Below, piece by piece: positions 25,211-35,693 of a DNA stretch of 64,000 nucleotides. The position numbers and the translations under genes were made by a program. The notes under the pieces were generated by a model. It saw only the letters and a program-made list of their open reading frames with translations. It made no database searches and was not told the DNA's origin. Position 1 is the first letter of the stretch. Each line of letters starts with the position of its first letter. Source of the stretch: DASUDX01 sp036275365 (lineage in GTDB: Bacteria; Pseudomonadota; Gammaproteobacteria; Nevskiales; Nevskiaceae); the NCBI GenBank assembly GCA_036275365.1, contig DASUDX010000083.1:1-64000 (forward strand), written 5' to 3'.

Positions 25211-26863
25211 TCAGCCGCCGGGGCCGCGCAGGAACACCGGATTGCCGATCACCGTGCGGGTGCGCGCATCGCGCACCTCGATGCGCCAGTGGGTGCCCAG
25301 CGGGCCCTCGCTGGCCGGATCGCGCTGCACCGCCAGCCGGTGCACATAGGGGTCGCTCGGCACCGCCACGCTGAGCACCGCCTGGCCGTTGCGGTGGTAG
25401 CTGAGGACCTGGCCGGCGGCACCCTCCAGGGTGGTGGTGAGGGTCACCGTCTCGCCCTCGCCGGCGTCCAGCACATCGCCATAGATGCCGCGCCGGCCGT
25501 CGGCGGTCTCGGCCTCGAAGGTCACCGCCGGGCTGCCGGCGACGCCGCGGGTGCGCACATAGGCATGCCCGGCCTGGATCGCCCGCTTGAGAGCCGGCCG
25601 TGATAATTCATCCGCAAATACGGCGGTTGCGGATGATCCATAACCCTTGCGGGCGCGCTCCGCCGGGGCATCCACGCCCTTCGAATCGGATCCGGACACG
25701 GCGGTGATCTTGAACCCCTCCTGCAGCCGCGCCTCCCAGTAGGCGATGGCGGTGGCGACGAAGGGCTGCTCGATGGCCAGATCCCCGGGCAGGGGCAGGC
25801 CGATGTCGCTGCCGGTGGCGAGAATCGGCCCGGTCAGCACCTCGAGGGTGTCGACCTGCCGCCAGTCGATCTCCCCGCCCAGCTCGAACTCGCAGCCGCG
25901 GCAGAAGTTCTGGAAGGCAGGACCGGGAAACAGGGTCGGATGGTTGACCTGGAACAGCGCGCCATCGGCCTTGGCCAGGCGCTGGATCTCGCCGAGGCGC
26001 ACGGTCTCGAAGCCATGCCGGTAGTCCAGCACCGAGGGCGTCTCGCCATGGGTATTGGCATGGCCGAAGTAGGTGATGATCTCGCGGCCCGGCCAGATCA
26101 GCAGGTCCGGATGCCGGCGCTGGGTGGCGCCCAGGGTCTGCCAGTGCCGGCCGGTCACATACTCGGTGACCATCAGGAAATCCAGCTGGGCGGCCCGGCT
26201 CTGGGCGATGAACTCGTCGTCCTCCGGTCCGTCGGGCTGGGAATGGAAGGCGTGCATGTGGAAGTCGCCGTGGTACCAGCCCGGGGCCCGGCGGGCGACA
26301 TGCAGGGGATCGACCGCATCCACGGCGGCCAGCGCCTCGCCGGGGCGGTCCAGGCAGCGGATCTCGACCCGGTAGTCGGCGCCCTGCGGCGCGACCGCGG
26401 CGATGCCCAGATCCACCGTCCACACCCCGGGCTCGATCGGCCCCGGCTGGAAGCCGCGGTCGGCGGCCCCGGCCTCGATGAAGATCGGCGGCTGATCGCG
26501 GTCCAGCCGGCCCTGTCGCGAGCCGCCCCAGCCGCGCGCCGCGCGCACGCTGAACAGGCCATCGGCATCGAACAGGCCCAGATCCAGGGTGGTGGCGGTG
26601 AGCGGACTGGCCGGCGGCCCCGGGCGGTCGGTCCAGCCATAGCGCAGCTCCAGGCGCTGGCTGCCCTCGGCCACCGCGAACGGCAGCGCGCGGTGGCTGC
26701 GCGCCTCGGCCGGGCTGACCGCGCCTTCCAGCACCAGCAGCGGACCGCCCGGGCGGCACTCGCCCAGTGGCGCAGCGGCGGACAGCGGGCCGTCCGAACA
26801 GGCGGCGAGCAGGCTGACGAGGCTCAGGGCCGGGGCGAGACGCAGAGCAGGAGAGGAGCGCAT
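25211..26863 (-). CDS. PHP-domain (CehA/McbA-like) metallohydrolase lipoprotein
   Basis: A 550-residue predicted lipoprotein: signal sequence with lipobox LAAC (Cys22). After a beta-rich N-terminal domain comes the PHP metal site HGDFHMHAFHS (H198, H202, H204), followed by VTEYV, GREIITYFGHANTHG and FQVNHP, then SGSDSK. This pattern matches CehA/McbA-like metallohydrolases, a family acting on phosphoesters and carbamates; the substrate is unknown. The start at 26863 is chosen for the signal peptide; the ribosome site is weak. It converges on the DNRLRE gene (11 bases) and is divergent from the aspartoacylase-like gene. Confidence 0.85.
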   Translation of the reverse strand: MRSSPALRLAPALSLVSLLAACSDGPLSAAAPLGECRPGGPLLVLEGAVSPAEARSHRALPFAVAEGSQRLELRYGWTDRPGPPASPLTATTLDLGLFDADGLFSVRAARGWGGSRQGRLDRDQPPIFIEAGAADRGFQPGPIEPGVWTVDLGIAAVAPQGADYRVEIRCLDRPGEALAAVDAVDPLHVARRAPGWYHGDFHMHAFHSQPDGPEDDEFIAQSRAAQLDFLMVTEYVTGRHWQTLGATQRRHPDLLIWPGREIITYFGHANTHGETPSVLDYRHGFETVRLGEIQRLAKADGALFQVNHPTLFPGPAFQNFCRGCEFELGGEIDWRQVDTLEVLTGPILATGSDIGLPLPGDLAIEQPFVATAIAYWEARLQEGFKITAVSGSDSKGVDAPAERARKGYGSSATAVFADELSRPALKRAIQAGHAYVRTRGVAGSPAVTFEAETADGRRGIYGDVLDAGEGETVTLTTTLEGAAGQVLSYHRNGQAVLSVAVPSDPYVHRLAVQRDPASEGPLGTHWRIEVRDARTRTVIGNPVFLRGPGG

Positions 26864-26920
26864 GCTGGCACTGTACCGCCGGGCGCCGGATGATCCGGTG
26901 ACAGCGTCAAAGGAGGGAGG

Positions 26921-27961
26921 ATGTCCAGCAGCGAGCCGGTCCTGCAGCGTCTGTCCCTGGCCGCCGGCGAGCGGCGCACGGTGAATCTGCATGTGGCCGA
27001 TCTCTACACCCGGGCGCCGGTGCAGCTGCCGGTGATCGTGCAGGAGGGCCGGGCCAGCGGGCCGACCCTGTTCGTCAGCGCCGCCCTGCATGGCGACGAG
27101 ATCATCGGGGTGGAGATCATCCGCCGTCTGCTCAAGCTGCCGGCACTGGGCGAGCTGCGCGGACGGCTGCTGGCGGTGCCGGTGGTCAACACCCTCGCCT
27201 TCATCCACCAGAGCCGGTATCTGCCGGACCGCCGCGACCTCAACCGCAGCTTTCCCGGCAGCGAATCGGGCTCGCTGGCGGCGCGGCTGGCCCATCTGTT
27301 CCTCAAGGAAATCGTCTCGCGCAGCGATTACGGCATCGATCTGCACACCGGGGCCATCCACCGCCCCAACCTGCCGCAGATCCGCGCCGATCTCTCCAAT
27401 CCGGTGAATCTGCGCCTGGCCCGGGCCTTCGGCGCGCCGCTGTTCCTCAACTCGCGGCCCACCGCCGGCACCCTGCGCGAGTACACCACGCGCCGCAACA
27501 TCCCGGTGATCCTCTACGAATCCAGCGAGGCCCTGCGCTTCGACGAGACCGCCATCCGCATCGGCGTGCAGGGCGTGCTCAACGTGCTCTACGAGCTGGA
27601 GATGCTGCCGCGCCCGCCCTATGCCGGGGCGCTGCGGGTGGCGCCGATCTTTGCCGAGTCCAGCCACTGGGTGCGGGCGCCCTCCAGCGGCATCCTGCGC
27701 GCCCAGGTGGCGCTGGGTGATCATGTCCAGCCCGGCCAGCGCCTGGGGCTGATCGGCGACCCCTTCGGCGAGACCGAGACCCCGGTCACCGCCCAGGGCG
27801 GCGGGGTGGTGATCGGCCGCCTGAACCTGCCGCTGGTGCACGAGGGCGACGCCCTGTTCCATCTGGCGCGGGTGGAGGCCCCCGATGTGGCGGCGCGCAC
27901 GGTCTCGGCCATCGAGGCGGAATCGCGCAGCTACTTCGTCTCCGAGCCGCCAATCGTCTAA
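26921..27961 (+). CDS. Succinylglutamate desuccinylase/aspartoacylase family protein
   Basis: This 346-residue zinc-dependent deacylase of the AstE/AspA group (M14-like fold) has the metal motif H-x-x-E in LHGDEIIG, the substrate-binding LNRSFPG and the second metal His in GIDLHTG, in the right order. The C-terminal part is a small beta-barrel-like domain with a biotinyl-like GD-V-Q-P-G-Q-R-L-G-L segment. Members cleave N-acyl amino acids or peptide-linked glutamate; the substrate is not deducible. AAGGAGGGAGG precedes the ATG. It is monocistronic just before the nuo operon. Confidence 0.88.
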   Translation: MSSSEPVLQRLSLAAGERRTVNLHVADLYTRAPVQLPVIVQEGRASGPTLFVSAALHGDEIIGVEIIRRLLKLPALGELRGRLLAVPVVNTLAFIHQSRYLPDRRDLNRSFPGSESGSLAARLAHLFLKEIVSRSDYGIDLHTGAIHRPNLPQIRADLSNPVNLRLARAFGAPLFLNSRPTAGTLREYTTRRNIPVILYESSEALRFDETAIRIGVQGVLNVLYELEMLPRPPYAGALRVAPIFAESSHWVRAPSSGILRAQVALGDHVQPGQRLGLIGDPFGETETPVTAQGGGVVIGRLNLPLVHEGDALFHLARVEAPDVAARTVSAIEAESRSYFVSEPPIV

Positions 27962-28096
27962 CTCGCCGGCGCCGGCGGCGGCCGCCAATAAGGTCGGGGG
28001 CGGCGAAGCGGTGTAATCTTGCGCCTCTGGGAACCCCGGCGCCGGTCCATCCGGTGCGGGCCGGGTCAGGCAAACCTCTGCAACGGGACAAGACAG

Positions 28097-28528
28097 ATGG
28101 CTCCAATCAGCTCCTGGCCGGCGGACACCTGGGCGTTGATCGTGTTCTCGGTGGCCGTGCTCGGGCTGGTCGGCGTGATGCTGGGCCTGTCCTGGCTGCT
28201 CGGTGGCCGGGCCTGGGGCCGGGCCAAGGACGAGCCCTTCGAATCCGGTGTGCTGAGCCAGGGCGGCGCGCGCCTGCGGCTTTCCGCCAAGTTCTATCTG
28301 GTGGCGATGTTCTTCGTGATCTTCGATGTTGAAGCGCTCTACCTCTACGCCTGGGCCATCTCGGTGCGGGAGTCCGGCTGGGCGGGTCTGGTCGAAGCCT
28401 TCATCTTCATCTTCATTCTCACCGCGAGCCTGGTCTACCTCTGGCGCATCGGCGGTCTCGACTGGGCGCCGGTCTCGCGCGCCCGGCGTCAGCAGACCCC
28501 GTCCGCGGACGCACCCGAGCAGACCTGA
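28097..28528 (+). CDS. nuoA: NADH-quinone oxidoreductase subunit A
   Basis: First gene of the complex I operon. The 143-residue protein has three membrane helices and the conserved loop KDEPFESGV between the first two, and AKFYLVAMFFVIFDVEALYLY across the second. It is part of the membrane arm at its junction with the peripheral arm. The start follows GGGACAAGACAG. A TAATCT hexamer at 28014-28019 is a weak candidate for the operon -10 element in the 135-base upstream gap. Confidence 0.95.
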   Translation: MAPISSWPADTWALIVFSVAVLGLVGVMLGLSWLLGGRAWGRAKDEPFESGVLSQGGARLRLSAKFYLVAMFFVIFDVEALYLYAWAISVRESGWAGLVEAFIFIFILTASLVYLWRIGGLDWAPVSRARRQQTPSADAPEQT

Positions 28529-28567
28529 ACGCAAAGCCCCGCCCCTGCGGCAAGCATCGAGCCAGCC

Positions 28568-29236
28568 ATGGAATACACCCTCACCCGCATCGACCCCGAC
28601 CGCAGCCGCTATCCCATGCAGCAGCGGCAGACGGTGCCGGACCCGATCGAGTCCCAGGTCCATCGCAGCGTCTTCCTCGGCAAGCTCGAGGACCTGATGC
28701 ACAACGTGGTCAACTGGGGCCGCAAGAACTCGGTGTGGCCCTACAACTTCGGGCTGTCCTGCTGCTATGTGGAGATGGCCACCGCGTTCACGCCTACCCA
28801 TGACCTGGCCCGCTTCGGCGGCGAGGTGATCCGCGCCTCCCCGCGCCAGGCCGATCTGATGGTGGTGGCCGGCACCTGCTTCATGAAGATGGCGCCGGTG
28901 GTGCAGCGCCTCTACGAGCAGATGCTGGAGCCGAAGTGGGTGATCAGCATGGGCTCCTGCGCCAACAGCGGCGGCATGTACGACATCTACTCGGTGGTGC
29001 AGGGCGTCGACAAGTTCCTCCCGGTGGATGTCTACATCCCCGGCTGCCCGCCCCGGCCGGAGGCCTTCCTGCAGGCCTACAACCTGCTGCAGGACTCGAT
29101 CGGCAAGGAGCGTCGTCCGCTGTCCTGGGTGGTCGGGGACCAGGGCATCTACCGCGCCAACGAGGTGCCGCGCCGCGAGCAGATGCGTGACGAGCGCATG
29201 GCCGCCACCACCCTGCGCAAGCCGGATTCGGTCTGA
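28568..29236 (+). CDS. nuoB: NADH-quinone oxidoreductase subunit B
   Basis: The 222-residue subunit carries iron-sulfur cluster N2, which reduces quinone. The ligand cysteines are visible: the tandem pair in FGLSCCYVEM, then GTCF, and IPGCPPRPEAF. It lies in the peripheral arm next to the membrane. The last base of its TGA is the first base of the nuoCD ATG (TGATG), so the two are coupled. Confidence 0.97.
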   Translation: MEYTLTRIDPDRSRYPMQQRQTVPDPIESQVHRSVFLGKLEDLMHNVVNWGRKNSVWPYNFGLSCCYVEMATAFTPTHDLARFGGEVIRASPRQADLMVVAGTCFMKMAPVVQRLYEQMLEPKWVISMGSCANSGGMYDIYSVVQGVDKFLPVDVYIPGCPPRPEAFLQAYNLLQDSIGKERRPLSWVVGDQGIYRANEVPRREQMRDERMAATTLRKPDSV

Positions 29237-30999
29237 TGGCCGACGGAACCCCCAAGGCCCTGCCGGAGGTGGTGCGCGAGCTGTTCGCGCGCTTCGGCGA
29301 GCAGGCCTTCACCCTCCAGCGGGTGCTCGATGGCACCCCGACCCTGTGGCTGGACAAGACCCTGATCGTGGAAGCGCTGCGCTTCCTCAAGACCGGCGTG
29401 CCCAGGCCCTACCGCATGCTCTACGACCTCACCGCGGTCGACGAGCGTCTGCGCAAGCATCGCGAGGGTCTGCCGGCGGCGGATTTCACGGTGGTCTACC
29501 ACCTGCTCTCGGTTGATCGCAACAGCGATGTGCGGCTGAAGGTGGCGCTGCTCGGCGAGACGCCGCACCTGCCGACGGCGGTGGGCGTGTACGCCAACGC
29601 CAACTGGTACGAGCGCGAGGTCTGGGATCTGTTCGGCATCGTCTTCGACGGCCACCCCTGCCTGCGCCGGATCATGCTGCCGCCGCGCTGGGAAGGGCAT
29701 CCGCTGCGCAAGGACTACCCGGCGCGCGCCACCGAGTTCGATCCCTTCGTGCTCGACCAGCTGCGCCAGGATCTGGACCAGGAGGCCCTGCTGTTCAAGC
29801 CCGAGGAATGGGGCATGAAGCGGGGCACCGCCGAGGAGGACTTCATGTTCCTCAACCTCGGCCCCAACCACCCCTCGGCGCACGGCGCCTTCCGCATCGT
29901 CCTGCAGCTGGACGGCGAGGAGATCGTCGACTGCGTGCCGGACATCGGCTACCACCACCGCGGTGCCGAGAAGATGGGGGAGCGCCAGTCCTGGCACACC
30001 TACATCCCCTACACCGATCGCATCGACTACCTCGGCGGGGTGATGAACAACCTGCCCTATGTGCTCGCGGTGGAGAAGCTGGCGGGCATCGAGGTGCCGG
30101 ACCGGGTCAAGGTGATCCGGGTGATGATGGCGGAGTTCTTCCGCATCACCTCGCATCTGCTGTTCTACGGCACCTACGCTCAGGACGTCGGCGCGATGAG
30201 CCCGGTGTTCTTCATGTTCGTCGATCGCCAGAAGGCCTACGACGTCATCGAGGCGGTCACCGGCTTCCGCATGCACCCGGCCTGGTATCGCATCGGCGGG
30301 GTCGCCCACGATCTGCCGCAGGGCTGGGAAACCAAGGTGCGCGAGTTCGTCGAGTGGCTGCCCAAGCGCCTCGACGAGTACCAGAAGGCCTGCCTGGAGA
30401 ACGGCATCCTGATCGCCCGCTCGCGCGGCGTGGCGGCCTACAGCACCGCCGAGGCGCTGGAGTGGGGCATCACCGGCCCCGGGCTGCGCGCCACCGGCTG
30501 CAACTTCGACCTGCGCAAGGCGCGTCCCTATTCGGGCTACGAGAACTTCGATTTCGAGGTGCCGGTGGCGCACAACGGCGATGTCTATGACCGCGCCCTG
30601 GTGCGCGTCGAGGAGATGCGCCAGTCCATCCGCATCATCAAGCAGTGCCTGGAGAACATGCCGGCCGGGCCGTACAAGGCGGACCACCCGCTGACCTGCC
30701 CACCGCCCAAGGAGCGCACGCTCAAGGACATTGAAACGCTGATCACCCACTTCCTCGGCGTCAGCTGGGGCCCGGTGATGCCGGCCAACGAGTCCTGCCA
30801 GATGATCGAGGCGACCAAGGGCATCAACAGCTACTACCTGACCAGCGACGGCAGCACGATGAGCTACCGCACGCGCATCCGCACGCCCAGCTTCGCCCAT
30901 CTGCAGCAGATCCCCAGCGTGATCCGCGGCCAGATGGTGCCGGATCTGATCGCCTACATCGCCTCGATCGACTTCGTCATGGCCGATGTGGACCGCTGA
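29236..30999 (+). CDS. nuoCD: NADH-quinone oxidoreductase fused subunit C/D
   Basis: A single 587-residue frame joins NuoC (about 1-175; NWYEREVWDLFGI and LPPRWEGHPLRKDYP) to NuoD (about 200-587; LGPNHPSAHGAFR, DIGYHHRGAEKMGE, SYYLTSDGSTMSYR). NuoD forms the quinone-binding cavity with NuoB. Fusion of C and D is typical of enterics, pseudomonads and related gammaproteobacteria, whereas Xanthomonadales and betaproteobacteria keep them apart; it is therefore useful taxonomically. A structured heptamer repeat separates this gene from nuoE. Confidence 0.97.
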   Translation: MADGTPKALPEVVRELFARFGEQAFTLQRVLDGTPTLWLDKTLIVEALRFLKTGVPRPYRMLYDLTAVDERLRKHREGLPAADFTVVYHLLSVDRNSDVRLKVALLGETPHLPTAVGVYANANWYEREVWDLFGIVFDGHPCLRRIMLPPRWEGHPLRKDYPARATEFDPFVLDQLRQDLDQEALLFKPEEWGMKRGTAEEDFMFLNLGPNHPSAHGAFRIVLQLDGEEIVDCVPDIGYHHRGAEKMGERQSWHTYIPYTDRIDYLGGVMNNLPYVLAVEKLAGIEVPDRVKVIRVMMAEFFRITSHLLFYGTYAQDVGAMSPVFFMFVDRQKAYDVIEAVTGFRMHPAWYRIGGVAHDLPQGWETKVREFVEWLPKRLDEYQKACLENGILIARSRGVAAYSTAEALEWGITGPGLRATGCNFDLRKARPYSGYENFDFEVPVAHNGDVYDRALVRVEEMRQSIRIIKQCLENMPAGPYKADHPLTCPPPKERTLKDIETLITHFLGVSWGPVMPANESCQMIEATKGINSYYLTSDGSTMSYRTRIRTPSFAHLQQIPSVIRGQMVPDLIAYIASIDFVMADVDR

Positions 31000-31011
31000 A
31001 CTGCAGCCGCC

Positions 31012-31108
31012 GGTCTCCGGTTTCCAGTTCCCAGCCCCGGCGGCGCAGGCTGCGCCCGGGCTGGCGGCGGGAGCCGTTGACTGGAAACTGGAAACTGGAA
31101 ACTGGAAT
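31012..31108. repeat. Inverted clusters of a CTGGAAA heptamer with central hairpin
   Basis: The 116-base nuoCD-nuoE gap contains four tandem heptamers, CTGGAAA three times and CTGGAAT once (31081-31108). About 45 bases upstream the same heptamer appears inverted and degenerate: read on the minus strand, CTGGGAA-CTGGAAA-CCGGAGA (31014-31034). Between them is a perfect GGCGCAG/CTGCGCC hairpin (31042-31056) with a one-base loop. The whole could fold as one structure. It looks like a dispersed intergenic repeat dropped into the operon, but no second copy is in this window. Confidence 0.75.
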
Positions 31109-31115
31109 CCGCTTC

Positions 31116-31636
31116 ATGTCTGAGACCGTCATCAAGCTGGCCGATCTGGTGGCCCGCAAGGCGCCGCCCGCCTTCGTGCTGAGCGAGGCCGAGCGCCACG
31201 AGATCGAGCACGCGCTCGGTCACTACCCGGACTCGCGGGCGGCCAGCATCGATGTGCTCAAGACCGTGCAGAAGCACCGCGGCTGGGTGCCCGACGAGGC
31301 GATCCCGGTGCTGGCGGAGATCATCGGCATGGGCGCGGCCGAGCTCGACGGCGTCGCCACCTTCTACCCACTGATCTTCCGCCGCCCGGTGGGCCGGCAT
31401 GTGATCAAGGTCTGCGACAGCATCGCCTGCTTCCTCACTGGCTACGAAGAGGTGAAGACGGCCCTGCAGCAGGCGCTTGGCATCGGCTACGGCCAGACCA
31501 CCGCGGACAACCGCTACACCCTGCTGCCGATCTGCTGCCTGGGCGCCTGCGACAAGGGCCCGGTGCTGATGATTGACGACGACACCCACGGCAATCTCGA
31601 CCCGCAGTCGGCCGTGGCGCTGCTGGAGAGGTACGC

Positions 31637-31640
<4 letters not shown>
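31116..31640 (+). CDS. nuoE: NADH-quinone oxidoreductase subunit E
   Basis: The 174-residue thioredoxin-like subunit holds [2Fe-2S] cluster N1a in the NADH dehydrogenase module. Ligands are seen in VCDSIACFLTG and CCLGACDKGP. The start at 31116 is preferred to an in-frame ATG at 31077, because the earlier one would translate the heptamer repeat into the protein. Its stop overlaps the nuoF start (ATGA, 31637-31640). Confidence 0.95.
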
Positions 31641-32986
<1,346 letters not shown>

Positions 32987-33007
32987 TCCGTCCAGGCACC
33001 AGGTCTC

Positions 33008-35689
33008 ATGGCGATCATTCACGTCGAAGGCAAGCAGTACGAGGTCAACGGAGCCGACAACCTGCTCCAGGCCTGTCTCTCGCTCGGGCTCGACATTCCC
33101 TACTTCTGCTGGCATCCGGCCCTCGGTTCGGTGGGCGCCTGCCGGCAATGTGCGGTCAAGCAGTACCGCGATGCCGACGACAAGATGGGGCGCATCGTGA
33201 TGTCCTGCATGACCCCGGCCTCGCAGGGCACCTTCATCTCGATCGCCGATGAGGAGGCCAAGGCCTTCCGCGAATCGGTGGTCGAGTTCCTGATGACCAA
33301 CCACCCGCACGACTGTCCGGTCTGCGAGGAAGGCGGTCACTGCCATCTTCAGGACATGACGGTGATGACCGGCCATCACAGCCGCTCCTACCGTTTCGAC
33401 AAGCGCACCCATCTCAACCAGGATCTCGGCCCCTTCATCGGCCACGAGATGAACCGCTGCATCAGCTGCTACCGCTGCGTGCGCTACTACAAGGACTATG
33501 CCGGCGGCACCGATCTGGGCGTCTACGGTGCGGCGGCCAATGTCTACTTCGGCCGTCCGCAGAGCGGCACGCTGGAGAGCGAGTTCAGCGGCAATCTCAC
33601 CGAGGTCTGTCCGACCGGGGTGTTCACCGACAAGACCCACTCCGAGCGCTACACCCGCAAGTGGGACATGCAGTTCGCCCCCAGCCTCTGTGCGGGCTGC
33701 GCGGTGGGCTGCAATGTCTCGCCGGGAGAGCGCTACGGCGAGATCCGCCGGGTGGAGAACCGCTACCACGGCGAGATCAACGGCTACTTCCTCTGTGACC
33801 GCGGCCGCTTCGGCTACGGCTACACCAATGCCAAGGACCGTCCGCGCCAGGCCCAGGTCAACGGCCAGCTGCTCGAGCCGGCCGCCGCCCTCGAGGCGCT
33901 GCGCGGCCAGCTGACCGGCCAGCGGGTGATCGGTATTGGCTCGCCGCGCGCCTCGGTGGAGGCCAACCACGCCCTGCTGAGCTGGGTTGGCGAGGCGCGC
34001 TTCTACGAGGGCCAGTCCAGCCTCCAGCGCCAGCTCACCCACACCGTGCTGCGCCTGCTGCGCGAAGGCCCGCTGGGCAATGCCAGCCTCAGCGAGATCG
34101 AGGCCTGCGACGCGGTGATCGTGCTGGGCGAGGACCCCACCGCCACCGCGCCGCGGGTGGCGCTGGCGATCCGCCAGGCCGCGCGCGGCCGCCTCGCCAG
34201 CGAAGGCGCCAAGAAGAACATCGGTGAGTGGCAGGTCATCGCGCTGGCGGACCTCGTCCAGCAGGACCGCAACCCGGTGATCCTGGCCACGCCGGATGCC
34301 ACCCGTCTCGACGACATCGCCGCCGAAACCCTGCACGGCAGCCCGGAGCAGCTGGCGGTGCTGGCCCAGGCGATCGCCCATGCGGTCGACCCGGCGGTGC
34401 CGGCGGTGAGCGGGCTGGATGCCGAGTCACAGACCCTGGCCAGCCGTCTGGCGGCTCTGCTCGCCGCAGCCAAGGCGCCGCTGGTGGTCAGCGGGACCGC
34501 AGCCGGTTCGGTGGCCCTGCTCGAAGCCGCCGCCAACCTCGCCTGGGCGCTGCAGGCCCGCAACCCCGCCACGCGGATGGTGCTGAGCGTGCCGGAGGTC
34601 AACAGCCTGGGGCTGGCCCTGCTGCCGTCTGCCGGTGCGGTGGACGAGGCGCTGGCGGCGCTGGCCGCCGGTGAGGCCGATGCCCTGGTGGTGCTGGAGA
34701 CCGATCTCTACCGCCACGCGGCGGCCGAGCGCGTCGAGGCCGCACTCGCCGCGGCCAAGGCCGTGGTGGTGATCGATCACAGCGCCACCGCCACCAGCGC
34801 GCGCGCCAGCGCCCTGCTGCCGGCGGCGACGGTGTTCGAGAGTGACGGCAGCTTCGTCAACTACGAGGGCCGCGCCCAGCGCCACTTCCAGGTCTTCGAT
34901 CCCACCTACTACAACGCCGCCCACCAGCAGACCGATGCCTGGCGCTGGCTCTCGGCGCTGGCCGGCGAGCCGGTGCAGCAGCTCGATGGGCTCACCGCCC
35001 GCGCGGCCGCTGCCATCCCCGCGCTGGCAGGCATCACCGATGCCGCGCCGGCGGCGAGTTTCCGCATCAAGGGGCTGAAGGTGTCGCGCTCGCCGCACCG
35101 TGCCTCCGGCCGTACCGCGATGCGCGCCCATCTCTCGGTGCACGAGCCGCGCCAGCCGCAGGACGCCGATGCCGCGCTGAACTTCTCGATGGAGGGCTAC
35201 AACGGGGTCGGCAGTGCCGATCGCCCGCCCAGCCTGCTGCCGTTTGCCTGGTCGCCGGGCTGGAACAGCCCGCAGGCCTGGAACAAGTTCCAGGCCGAAG
35301 TCGGCGGAGCCCTGCGCGGCGGCGATCCCGGCGTGGCCCTGCTGCAGCCGGCGGCACGCGCGCCCGCCTATGCGGCGGCGCCGCGGCTGGAGAGCGCCCG
35401 CGGCCTGCGCCTGCTCAACCTGCCGGTGCACTTCGGCGCCGAGGAGCTGAGCAGCCGCGCCGAGCCGATCCGCAAGCGGTCGGCGCCGGCCCAGCTCAGC
35501 CTGCATCCGGAAGATGCCCGCCGGCTCGGGGTGAACGGGCACGCGCGGATCGAGATCGGTGGCGTCAGCGCCCGTCTGCCCACCCGTCTGTCGGCCGCGC
35601 TGCCGCAGGGCTGGGTGGGCCTGCCCGCCGGTGCCCCGGGGGTTCCGTATTTCACCGCCGGTGCGGTGATCACCGTCAGCGGAGACTGA
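33008..35689 (+). CDS. nuoG: NADH-quinone oxidoreductase subunit G
   Basis: This 893-residue subunit is close to the E. coli length. The N-terminal ferredoxin domain has [2Fe-2S] ligands (FCWHPALGSVGACRQC), the His-ligated N5 region (DCPVCEEGGHCHLQD) and CISCYRCVRYY. A further C-x2-C-x3-C set, CAGCAVGC, with a later Cys in YFLCDRG, marks the extra cluster N7. The remaining two thirds is a molybdopterin-oxidoreductase-like scaffold without a cofactor. It is 5 bases upstream of nuoH. Confidence 0.97.
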   Translation: MAIIHVEGKQYEVNGADNLLQACLSLGLDIPYFCWHPALGSVGACRQCAVKQYRDADDKMGRIVMSCMTPASQGTFISIADEEAKAFRESVVEFLMTNHPHDCPVCEEGGHCHLQDMTVMTGHHSRSYRFDKRTHLNQDLGPFIGHEMNRCISCYRCVRYYKDYAGGTDLGVYGAAANVYFGRPQSGTLESEFSGNLTEVCPTGVFTDKTHSERYTRKWDMQFAPSLCAGCAVGCNVSPGERYGEIRRVENRYHGEINGYFLCDRGRFGYGYTNAKDRPRQAQVNGQLLEPAAALEALRGQLTGQRVIGIGSPRASVEANHALLSWVGEARFYEGQSSLQRQLTHTVLRLLREGPLGNASLSEIEACDAVIVLGEDPTATAPRVALAIRQAARGRLASEGAKKNIGEWQVIALADLVQQDRNPVILATPDATRLDDIAAETLHGSPEQLAVLAQAIAHAVDPAVPAVSGLDAESQTLASRLAALLAAAKAPLVVSGTAAGSVALLEAAANLAWALQARNPATRMVLSVPEVNSLGLALLPSAGAVDEALAALAAGEADALVVLETDLYRHAAAERVEAALAAAKAVVVIDHSATATSARASALLPAATVFESDGSFVNYEGRAQRHFQVFDPTYYNAAHQQTDAWRWLSALAGEPVQQLDGLTARAAAAIPALAGITDAAPAASFRIKGLKVSRSPHRASGRTAMRAHLSVHEPRQPQDADAALNFSMEGYNGVGSADRPPSLLPFAWSPGWNSPQAWNKFQAEVGGALRGGDPGVALLQPAARAPAYAAAPRLESARGLRLLNLPVHFGAEELSSRAEPIRKRSAPAQLSLHPEDARRLGVNGHARIEIGGVSARLPTRLSAALPQGWVGLPAGAPGVPYFTAGAVITVSGD

Positions 35690-35693
35690 TCCG

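Noticed and set aside
26864..28801. A minus-strand extension of the PHP lipoprotein frame across the aspartoacylase-like gene and nuoA.
   Set aside because: It would remove the lipoprotein signal and lies opposite two well-supported genes; the extra sequence is low complexity.
31077..31115. An earlier in-frame ATG for nuoE.
   Set aside because: The extra residues would be encoded by the heptamer repeat and have no counterpart in NuoE proteins.
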